64,000 nucleotides of DNA from an uncultured Roseobacter sp. (GTDB lineage: Bacteria; Pseudomonadota; Alphaproteobacteria; Rhodobacterales; Rhodobacteraceae). The translations under genes and the position numbers were made by a program. This document shows positions 56,915-64,000 of this stretch, one piece after another. The notes under the pieces are model-generated. The model worked only from the letters and a program-made list of their open reading frames with translations, was not told the DNA's origin and did not search any database. The stretch's first letter is position 1; each line of letters opens with the position of its first letter. Location: contig NZ_CANLQB010000001.1 in NCBI RefSeq assembly GCF_947493125.1, positions 62,001 through 126,000 on the forward strand. The letters run 5' to 3'.

Positions 56915-59850
56915 GAATTGAGGGCAAAGGGCTGATTGATCGCGCAACACCTGTGCGCTTTCAGTTCGACGGTGTGGGGCACACCGGATTTGCGGGTGAC
57001 ACCCTGGCGTCGGCGCTCCTGGCCAAGGGTGTGCGGCTGATGGGGCGCTCGTTCAAGTACCACCGCCCGCGCGGGGTTCTGACCGCGGGCAGCGAGGAGC
57101 CCAACGCGCTGGTCACCATCGGCCGAGGTGCCGCTCAGGAGCCCAATGTGCGGGCCACGGTGCAGGAGATCTATCCCGGGTTGGAGGCGCGGCCCCAGAA
57201 CGCCTGGCCATCGCTGAAGGCGGATGTGATGGCGCTCAACGATCTGGCCTGGCCGGTCCTCGGGGCGGGGTTCTATTACAAGACATTCATGTGGCCGCGC
57301 GGCTTCTGGGAGCGGCTCTATGAGCCGATCATCCGCCGGGCCGCAGGTCTGGGGGCGCTCAGCGGCGCGCACAACCCGGATCGGTCCGAGAAAGTCTATG
57401 CGTTCTGCGATCTTCTGGTCATCGGCTCTGGCCCTGCGGGGTTGATGGCGGCGCTGACGGCGGGACGGGCTGGCGCCGACGTGCTGCTGGTCGAGGAGGA
57501 CAGCGTCTTTGGCGGGCGGCTAAATGCGGAGACCTTTCTGGTCGATGGTCTGGCAGGGTCGGATTGGGCAGCGCAGGTCGTCGCGGAACTGGGTGAAATG
57601 GAAAATGTGCGGCTGATGCGGCGGACGGCGGCGGTCGGCGCCTATGACCACGGCACCTATGCCGCGGTGGAGCGGGTGAACGGGCACCGAGGGAACCGGC
57701 CCGAAGGCGCTGTTCTGGAGACGTTCTGGCGGATCGTGGCCAAGCAGGTCATCCTTGCGGCGGGCGCCATTGAGCGACCGGTGGCGTTCGAGAACAACGA
57801 CCGGCCCGGGATCATGACAGCGGGCGCCGTGCGGGCCTATCTCAATCGCTGGGGCGTAAGCCCGGGGCGGCGGGTTGCCGTCTTTGGCAACAACGATGAC
57901 GCGCACCGCACCGCCGCCGATCTGCATGCGGCAGGGGTCGAAGTGGCTGCGCTGATCGACAGCCGGGCTGACGCTCAGGTCAGGGACGCGGACTATCCGG
58001 TCTATGCTGGGGCCGTTGTGACCGGCAGCGCGGGGCGGTTGGGACTCAAACGCGTCTCGGTCAAGACCTCCGGTGGCAGCAAGGACATCGAGGTGGATTG
58101 CCTGGCCATATCGGGCGGCTGGAACCCCACGGTGCATCTGACCTGCCATATGAATGGGCGTCCGACGTGGCGGGATGACATTGCGAGCTTTGTGCCGACG
58201 CCGGAGAGTATCCCGGGGCTCGTGGCTGTGGGCGCGTGTAACGGGGCCTTCAGCACATCAGCCTGTCTGGCCGACGGGGCCGCAGCGGCGGGGGATGCCT
58301 TGAAGGTCCTTGGTTTGACCCCGCCGCGCAGCCGGGCCGTACCCACGGCGGAGGATGATCCCTACCAGCTCGCGCCGCTCTGGGCGGTGCCGGGGAAGGG
58401 GCGCGCCTGGATCGATTTTCAGAACGACGTGACGGTGAAGGATATCAAACAGGCGGCGACCGAGAACTTCTCGTCGGTCGAACACATGAAGCGCTATACC
58501 ACTCAGGGAATGGCCACGGACCAGGGGAAGAACTCCAACGTGGCGGCACTCGCGGTGCTGGCGGACGCGACCGGGCGGGGCATTCCGGAGACCGGGACGA
58601 CGACCTTCCGCCCGCCGTTCTCGCCCGTCTCGCTCGCGACTTTCGGTGCGGGTGCGCAAGGTATGGGGTTTGCGCCCCAGCGGTTCACCACCTCCCATGC
58701 GGAAAGCCTCGCGCGCGGCGCACCGATGATCGAGGCGGGGCTGTGGTACCGGCCCAGCTATTTCCCGGCAGAGGGCGAAACCCATTGGCGCGAGTCCTGC
58801 GACCGTGAGGTGGGCTATGTGCGCAACGCCGTGGGCATCTGCGATGTGTCCACGCTTGGCAAGATCGACATTCAGGGCGAGGGTGCGGCTGAGCTTCTGG
58901 ATTTTGTCTATACCAACACCTTCTCGACGCTGAAGGTGGGCCGGGTGCGCTATGGTCTGATGCTGCGTGAAGACGGCTTTGTGATGGATGATGGCACCAC
59001 CGCGCGGCTTGGTGATCAGCATTACGTGATGACCACGACCACGGCGGCGGCGGGTGCCGTGATGCGACATCTGGAGTTCGTGCATCAGGTGCTGTGCCCG
59101 CACCTGGATGTGCGTTTCACCTCCGTGACGGAACAATGGGCGCAGTTTGCCGTCGCGGGGCCTGCATCGCGTGATCTCTTGAATGACATGCTGGAGACGA
59201 CGGTCGACAATGCCAACTGGCCCTTCATGGCCTGTGGGCCAGTGACGGTTTCCGGCGTGTCCGGGCGGCTCTTTCGGATCTCCTTTTCGGGTGAACATGC
59301 CTACGAGATCGCCGTGCCCGCACGCTATGGCGAGAGCCTGTTCAAATGCCTTGTGCAGCGCGCCGAATCGATGGGAGGCGGGGCCTACGGGATGGAGGCG
59401 CTGAACGTTATGCGGATCGAGAAGGGTCACATCACCCATGCGGAGATCCATGGGCGCACGACCGCCTTTGATATTGGATTTGCAGGGATGGTGAGTGCAA
59501 CGAAAGACTGCATCGGCAAAACGATGGCCGCGCGCGAGGGGCTTGTTGCCTCTGATCGTGAGCGACTCGTGGGGTTGAAGCCCGTGGGGCGGGATGCGGA
59601 GCTGACGGCTGGTGCGCATCTCTTTGATCTTGGGGTTGAGTTCAGGCGTGACAACAGCCGAGGTTACACGACCTCAGCGGCCTTTTCCCCGACGCTGGGC
59701 CATCATATCGCGCTCGGCTTTCTCCAACGCGGCCCCGAGCGATTGGGCGAGGTGATCCGCTGTGTGGATCACATGCGCGGTCTGGAGGCGGAGGTCGAGG
59801 TCTGCGCGCCCGTGTTCGTGGACCCCGAAGGAGGCCGCACCCGTGGATGA
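56911..59850 (+). CDS. soxA: Sarcosine oxidase alpha subunit, copy 2
   Basis: This 979-residue chain starts at ATG 56911 (MRIEGKGLIDR). The N-terminal region has SFKYHRPRGVLTAGSEEPN, the NAD-binding domain reads LLVIGSGPAGLMAALTAGRA, and the C-terminal folate domain contains VGICDVSTLGKIDIQGEGAA. It aligns with copy 1 along the full length with moderate identity, so the two operons are old paralogues or came by transfer and may prefer different N-methyl substrates. Confidence 0.97.
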   Translation: MRIEGKGLIDRATPVRFQFDGVGHTGFAGDTLASALLAKGVRLMGRSFKYHRPRGVLTAGSEEPNALVTIGRGAAQEPNVRATVQEIYPGLEARPQNAWPSLKADVMALNDLAWPVLGAGFYYKTFMWPRGFWERLYEPIIRRAAGLGALSGAHNPDRSEKVYAFCDLLVIGSGPAGLMAALTAGRAGADVLLVEEDSVFGGRLNAETFLVDGLAGSDWAAQVVAELGEMENVRLMRRTAAVGAYDHGTYAAVERVNGHRGNRPEGAVLETFWRIVAKQVILAAGAIERPVAFENNDRPGIMTAGAVRAYLNRWGVSPGRRVAVFGNNDDAHRTAADLHAAGVEVAALIDSRADAQVRDADYPVYAGAVVTGSAGRLGLKRVSVKTSGGSKDIEVDCLAISGGWNPTVHLTCHMNGRPTWRDDIASFVPTPESIPGLVAVGACNGAFSTSACLADGAAAAGDALKVLGLTPPRSRAVPTAEDDPYQLAPLWAVPGKGRAWIDFQNDVTVKDIKQAATENFSSVEHMKRYTTQGMATDQGKNSNVAALAVLADATGRGIPETGTTTFRPPFSPVSLATFGAGAQGMGFAPQRFTTSHAESLARGAPMIEAGLWYRPSYFPAEGETHWRESCDREVGYVRNAVGICDVSTLGKIDIQGEGAAELLDFVYTNTFSTLKVGRVRYGLMLREDGFVMDDGTTARLGDQHYVMTTTTAAAGAVMRHLEFVHQVLCPHLDVRFTSVTEQWAQFAVAGPASRDLLNDMLETTVDNANWPFMACGPVTVSGVSGRLFRISFSGEHAYEIAVPARYGESLFKCLVQRAESMGGGAYGMEALNVMRIEKGHITHAEIHGRTTAFDIGFAGMVSATKDCIGKTMAAREGLVASDRERLVGLKPVGRDAELTAGAHLFDLGVEFRRDNSRGYTTSAAFSPTLGHHIALGFLQRGPERLGEVIRCVDHMRGLEAEVEVCAPVFVDPEGGRTRG

Positions 59851-60388
59851 GCTTGTTGCCAAGAGCCCATGCGCCGGCCTGTTGCCGCTTGAGATCGGTG
59901 CGGTCAGGGTCGAGGAGGTCGATCTGGGTGTGCTGACCACCATTGCACCCTATGCCGGGCAGGCCGCCGCGACGTCCGACGCGCTGAAAACCGCGCATGG
60001 CATGGCGTTTCCCGGCGCGAACCGCATGACTGGCAAGGAGGGCGCCCGCGCGATCTGGTTCGGGCGGGATATGGCCCTGTTGGCCGGGCCGTCTTGCGAT
60101 GCGACGCTTGCGGTGCACGCGGCGCTGACCGATCAGTCCGATGCCTGGGCCTCCGTGACCGCGTCGGGGGCAGGGGCCGAGGCAGCGTTGGCCCGTCTTG
60201 TTCCGGTTGATCTGCGGGCCGCGACCTTCAAGCGCGGGCACAGCGTGCGAACCCTGGTCCAGCACATGAATGGATCGGTGACGCGCCTTGGTCCCGACAG
60301 CTTCCTGATCCTCGTCTTTCGCGCGATGGCGCCGACGCTGGTCCATGACCTCAAACTGGCTATGGAAGCCGTCGCTGCGCGGGGGTAG
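59843..60388 (+). CDS. soxG: Sarcosine oxidase gamma subunit, copy 2
   Basis: This 181-residue subunit starts at GTG 59843, overlapping the soxA stop by 8 nt. The C-terminal part has VDLRAATFKRGHSVRTLVQH and RLGPDSFLILVFRAMAPTLV, matching gamma chains. N-terminal sequence is poorly conserved, as usual. It ends the second operon. Confidence 0.92.
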   Translation: MDELVAKSPCAGLLPLEIGAVRVEEVDLGVLTTIAPYAGQAAATSDALKTAHGMAFPGANRMTGKEGARAIWFGRDMALLAGPSCDATLAVHAALTDQSDAWASVTASGAGAEAALARLVPVDLRAATFKRGHSVRTLVQHMNGSVTRLGPDSFLILVFRAMAPTLVHDLKLAMEAVAARG

Positions 60389-60424
60389 ACTACGCTCAAT
60401 CGACATTGAGGCGGAGATATCGAC

Positions 60425-60730
60425 ATGGTGCGTTTTGTTCTGGCGGGGGCGCTGGCCCTGACGGCGGTCCCGGCCCTTGCCCAAAGCGAAAAGGAAGTGA
60501 GCTGCGGCTATCAGGCCGACGTAGTTGGAGCAATAAAGCAAGCTCGACTTGATGGTGTTAAGGAACGTGAGCTGCCGGCAGCTCTTTCCAAAGACGCGCC
60601 TTGGCCGGAAAAGTACAACAATATCATACCTTTGCTTGCACCCGCGATCTATGAGAAAAAGCGCGCGGATCTTAAAAAGGAGGATCTGAAGGGCTGGTGG
60701 TATCAGGAGTGCCTTAAACTCGATCAGTAA
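60425..60730 (+). CDS. Small secreted protein
   Basis: This 101-residue protein starts at ATG 60425 with GGCGGAG upstream. A signal peptide (VRFVLAGALALTAVPALAQ) is followed by a charged helical body with two Cys (VSCGYQAD and YQECLKL), possibly a disulfide. The DNA is lower in GC than its neighbours. It lies between the second sarcosine oxidase operon and dnaG. I do not recognise a family. Confidence 0.8.
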   Translation: MVRFVLAGALALTAVPALAQSEKEVSCGYQADVVGAIKQARLDGVKERELPAALSKDAPWPEKYNNIIPLLAPAIYEKKRADLKKEDLKGWWYQECLKLDQ

Positions 60731-60796
60731 GTGGTTATGGCGAATTGAGCGGCGGTGCCACTAGACTCTGTCGGCTCACCCACGGATACTTCCGGG

Positions 60797-62740
60797 ATGA
60801 GTCTGCCGCCCGGATTTCTCGATGAATTGCGTACTCGTTTGAGCCTGACCTCGGTGGTCGGGCGCAAGGTCATGTGGGACATGCGCAAGTCCAATCAGGC
60901 GAAAGGCGACATGTGGGCGCCTTGCCCGTTCCATCAGGAGAAATCGGCCAGCTTCCATGTGGATGACCGCAAGGGGTTTTACTACTGCTTCGGCTGCCAT
61001 GCGAAGGGCGATGCCATCTCCTTTGTGCGCGAGACGGAGAATGTGGGCTTTATGGAGGCCGTTGAAATCCTTTCCCGCGAAGCCGGGATGCAGATGCCCG
61101 CGCGCGATCCGCAGGCGCAGCAGAAGGCCGACAAGCGCAGCCAACTGGCCGAGGTGATGGAACTGGCTGTGAAGTTCTTTCGCCTGCAGCTCAATACCGG
61201 GGCGGCCGCGGAGGCCCGCGCCTATCTTGACCGGCGCGGATTGGACGCAGAGGCATTGGAGCGCTGGGAGATCGGCTTTGCGCCCGATCAATGGCAGGGG
61301 CTTTGGGACCACCTGAAGGGTAAGGCTGTCGAAGACAAGCTGATCCTCGACGCGGGTCTTGCCAAGCCATCGAGCAAAGGCGGCAAGCCGTATGACACTT
61401 TCCGCGGGCGCATCATATTTCCGATCCGTGACGCGCGGGGGCGTGCGATTGCCGTTGGCGGGCGGGCGATGGACCCGAATGACAATGCCAAATATCTGAA
61501 CTCCCCGGAAACGGAGTTATTCGACAAGGGGCGCAGTCTTTACAATCAGGGCCCTGCACGCACTGCGGCGGGCAAAGGGCAACCGCTGATCGTGGCTGAA
61601 GGCTATATGGATGTGATCGCCTTGGCCTCGTATGGATTTGAAGCGGCGGTGGCGCCTCTGGGCACAGCGATCACGGAAAACCAGCTGCAGATGCTTTGGC
61701 GGATAGCGCCAGAACCGATCGTGGCGCTGGATGGGGACACGGCCGGTTTGCGGGCGGCGATGCGGCTGATCGATCTAGCCTTGCCGCTCCTGCAGGCTGG
61801 ACAGTCATTGCGCTTTGCCATCATGCCAGCGGGCAAGGACCCCGATGATCTGCTGCGCGCAGACGGCGCGCCCGCGTTGCAAAAGCTGCTGGAGGACGCC
61901 TTGCCGATGGTTCGACTGCTGTGGGAGCGGGAGACAGAGGGCAAGGTGTTCGACAGCCCGGAGCGGAAGGCCGCGCTGGACAAGGCGCTGCGGGACAAGA
62001 TCATGCAGATCAAGGACCCGTCGATCCGCAGTCATTATGGCCAGGAGATCAAGGACTTACGTTGGCAGTTGTTTCGCGCCAATCAGGGCGGTCGCGGGCG
62101 CCGTCACTGGACGTCAACACCGGCATCGGCTTTGGCCTCGACGAAGGCGTCGATACTGGCGACGGCGGACGACGCGCACACGCCTGAGCACTTGCGCGAA
62201 GCCGTCATTCTGGCCGTTCTGGTGAGTTGCCCCGAGATCATTGAAACGTTCGAAAGTGGTATCGAACAGATGCGCTGCGATGACCCCGTTCATGCCGGCC
62301 TGCGCGCATTGCTTCTGGAGAACATGGCGCTGGATTCGGAAGCGCTGCGCAATCGTATCGCTGATGCGCTTGGGGCCGAGGTACTTGAAAAGCTGCTGAC
62401 GCAACGCCATGTCGCCATCGTGCCCTGCATCCGCGTTCCGGGCGATACAGAAAAGGCGCGGCTCACAGTCGCCGGAGAACTGGCGAAACTTCACAGTGAA
62501 CGCGGATTGGATGCCGAGATAATCGACGCGATGGAAGATCTCGATGGTGTGGCCGACGAAGGGCTGACATGGCGGTTGTCGGAAGCCGCGCAGGCGGCAG
62601 ATCGTGCGCGACGCAGCGGCCAGGAAGACAAGGCGGAGTACGATGTCGCGGACAATGGCGCCGTCCTCAGCCGCGATGAGAGGCGCAGATTGGATGATCT
62701 GTTGGGCCAGATCGGGATCGAGAAGACGGAGAAATCCTAG
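60797..62740 (+). CDS. dnaG: DNA primase
   Basis: This 647-residue primase has the N-terminal CHC2 zinc finger (CPFHQEKSASF and YYCFGCHAKGD) and the catalytic TOPRIM core with IVAEGYMDVIAL and ALDGDTAGLRA. A C-terminal helicase-interaction region follows. ATG 60797 (MSLPPGFLDEL) is the homologous start; the frame opens 14 codons earlier. It makes RNA primers at the replication fork. Adjacency to rpoD reflects the conserved macromolecular synthesis gene order. Confidence 0.97.
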   Translation: MSLPPGFLDELRTRLSLTSVVGRKVMWDMRKSNQAKGDMWAPCPFHQEKSASFHVDDRKGFYYCFGCHAKGDAISFVRETENVGFMEAVEILSREAGMQMPARDPQAQQKADKRSQLAEVMELAVKFFRLQLNTGAAAEARAYLDRRGLDAEALERWEIGFAPDQWQGLWDHLKGKAVEDKLILDAGLAKPSSKGGKPYDTFRGRIIFPIRDARGRAIAVGGRAMDPNDNAKYLNSPETELFDKGRSLYNQGPARTAAGKGQPLIVAEGYMDVIALASYGFEAAVAPLGTAITENQLQMLWRIAPEPIVALDGDTAGLRAAMRLIDLALPLLQAGQSLRFAIMPAGKDPDDLLRADGAPALQKLLEDALPMVRLLWERETEGKVFDSPERKAALDKALRDKIMQIKDPSIRSHYGQEIKDLRWQLFRANQGGRGRRHWTSTPASALASTKASILATADDAHTPEHLREAVILAVLVSCPEIIETFESGIEQMRCDDPVHAGLRALLLENMALDSEALRNRIADALGAEVLEKLLTQRHVAIVPCIRVPGDTEKARLTVAGELAKLHSERGLDAEIIDAMEDLDGVADEGLTWRLSEAAQAADRARRSGQEDKAEYDVADNGAVLSRDERRRLDDLLGQIGIEKTEKS

Positions 62741-62967
62741 GCAGGTTGGCAGATATGAGGCGTCGTGTCGCGAATCACACCGCGATATTGGTGGTCTGAA
62801 AGGGCGTTGCGTGGTGCGGGAAAGCACCACAAACCGGAGGGTTAACCATATTTGAACGGGAAACCTCCAGAAAAAGAAGGTAAACGGGTGGCCGAATCAC
62901 CCAAAACCACTAGATGATTCCCTAGTGATTCGGGCAAGCGAATCGACAGATGCGTGAGGAGTACTGA
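62741..62967 (+). promoter_or_regulatory. rpoD upstream region with alternative hairpins
   Basis: This 227-nt stretch contains two hairpins that share bases: CGAATCAC (62893-62900) with GTGATTCG (62925-62932), and CACTAG (62908-62913) with CTAGTG (62922-62927). They overlap by three bases, so they cannot both be complete. They lie ~36 nt before the rpoD start in the probable mRNA leader. A regulatory role is inference. Confidence 0.4.
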
Positions 62968-64000
62968 ATGGCCGCCAAAGACAGCAACACCGACTCCAAA
63001 CCTGACGATCAGGACGCCGGCCACTCTCTCGATATGAGCCAGGCCGCCGTCAAGAAGATGATCGGCGAGGCCCGCGAGAAGGGCTACATCACCTACGATC
63101 AGCTCAACACCGTGCTGCCGCCGGATCAGGTGAGCTCCGAACAAATCGAAGATGTGATGTCGATGCTGTCCGAAATGGGCATCAACATCATCGAGGACGA
63201 AGACGCCGAGGAGGAAGAGGCGAAGGGTTCAACCGAGCTGACCACGACCGAAGGAACGCGCGAGGTCGCGCTTGGCTCCGGCACCTCCGAGAAGCTCGAC
63301 CGCACAGACGACCCAGTCCGCATGTATCTCCGCGAGATGGGCTCGGTCGAGCTGCTGTCGCGCGAGGGCGAAATCGCCATCGCCAAGCGCATCGAGGCGG
63401 GCCGCAACACGATGATTGCGGGGCTCTGCGAGAGCCCGCTGACGTTCCAGGCGATCACGATCTGGCGTGACGAATTGTTGTCGGAAGACATCCTCCTGCG
63501 GGATGTGATCGATCTGGAAGCCACCTTCGGCAATCAGATGGATGAAGACGGCGCGGTGGAAGAGCCCGTTGTGGCCGCTGATGGCAGCACCGCAAAGAAA
63601 GAAGACGAAGGCCCCGAGCTCGATGCCGATGGCAACCCGATCGCTCAGGACGATGATGATGACGACGACGATCAGGCCAACATGTCGTTGGCCGCGATGG
63701 AAGCCGCCCTCAAGCCGCAGGTGCTCGAAGCGCTCGATACCATCGCCGAAGACTATGTGAAGCTGAGCGAGATGCAGGACAGCCGCATTTCGGCGACGCT
63801 GAACGAGGACGGCACGTTCAGCGCGTCGGATGAGGAACTCTATCAAAAACTGCGCTCCGAGATCGTGCTGCTGGTGAACGAGCTGCACCTGCACAACAAC
63901 CGTATCGAAGCGCTGATCGACCAGCTCTACGGCATCAATCGCCGCATCATGCAGATTGACAGCTCGATGGTGAAGCTGGCGGATCAGGCGCGGATCAACC
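62968..64000 (+). CDS. rpoD: RNA polymerase primary sigma factor, 5' part
   Basis: The first 344 codons of a sigma-70 run off the right edge. ATG 62968 follows GTGAGGAG. Region 1.1 (AAVKKMIGEAREKGYITYDQ) and region 1.2 (DDPVRMYLREMGSVELLSRE, EIAIAKRIEAG) are visible. The acidic nonconserved insert then begins, including a run of eight Asp. Regions 2-4 lie outside the window. Confidence 0.97.
   Translation, partial: MAAKDSNTDSKPDDQDAGHSLDMSQAAVKKMIGEAREKGYITYDQLNTVLPPDQVSSEQIEDVMSMLSEMGINIIEDEDAEEEEAKGSTELTTTEGTREVALGSGTSEKLDRTDDPVRMYLREMGSVELLSREGEIAIAKRIEAGRNTMIAGLCESPLTFQAITIWRDELLSEDILLRDVIDLEATFGNQMDEDGAVEEPVVAADGSTAKKEDEGPELDADGNPIAQDDDDDDDDQANMSLAAMEAALKPQVLEALDTIAEDYVKLSEMQDSRISATLNEDGTFSASDEELYQKLRSEIVLLVNELHLHNNRIEALIDQLYGINRRIMQIDSSMVKLADQARIN

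Overview
This window looks like chromosomal DNA of an alphaproteobacterium of the order Rhodobacterales (Roseobacter group). The evidence is high GC with very strong GC3 bias (which produces long antisense shadow ORFs), the ccmI-ruvX-DUF1289 cluster, a MetR/metF divergent pair, heterotetrameric sarcosine oxidase operons, a YfgM-like/bamB/der cluster, and a dnaG-rpoD pair at the right end. I found no rRNA, tRNA, CRISPR array, transposase or integrase. The genus cannot be fixed from what is visible.

Left part (1-16 kb): the 3' end of a TolC-type outer membrane protein is followed by a small protein with PopZ-like (DUF2497-like) architecture. A mixed housekeeping block follows: cobQ, a small membrane hydrolase-like protein, efp, a ygfZ-type Fe-S repair protein, a family 2 glycosyltransferase, two PLP aminotransferases, a crotonase, a DUF1992 protein and valS. 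An orphan molybdenum hydroxylase large subunit comes next. valS carries an extra segment of unusual base composition.

Accessory patch (16.1-18.7 kb): a DUF2235 alpha/beta hydrolase is followed by a 245-residue protein. Its GC-rich N-terminus resembles the leaders of proteins linked to extracellular contractile injection systems (eCIS), and its body is far lower in GC. The patch also holds a DUF1127-type small protein, a perfect 19-bp inverted repeat and a possible 17-residue peptide. This is the best candidate for something undescribed. A second, divergent DUF2235 protein lies at 48.4 kb and has lost the Asp of the DVGG motif.

Middle (18.7-35.6 kb): flavodoxin, PaaI thioesterase, metF/metR, a tautomerase, DUF1289, ruvX and ccmI. 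A first sarcosine oxidase set follows (soxB, then soxDAG), interrupted by three tiny single-span membrane proteins. Next come two tandem secreted paralogues, one broken by an in-frame TAA, then an iron superoxide dismutase, a RarD permease overlapping tail-to-tail with a LOG-family gene, and a LysM protein with a 45-bp tandem repeat.

Right part (35.6-64 kb): an Atm1-type ABC exporter, a DUF302 protein and an RND/membrane-fusion efflux pair with a putative operator. Then a YfgM-like protein, bamB, der, a TspO-like membrane protein, the second DUF2235, three TadE/TadG-type genes, an NAD-type glutamate dehydrogenase, a zinc-binding GFA-like protein, a complete second sarcosine oxidase operon (soxBDAG), dnaG and the start of rpoD. 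Two copies of a palindrome with 28-nt arms sit in convergent intergenic gaps 10 kb apart (after the Atm1 gene and after der). Sarcosine oxidase supplies glycine and a methylene-tetrahydrofolate unit, which connects it to metF and suggests methylated-amine (glycine betaine derived) catabolism.
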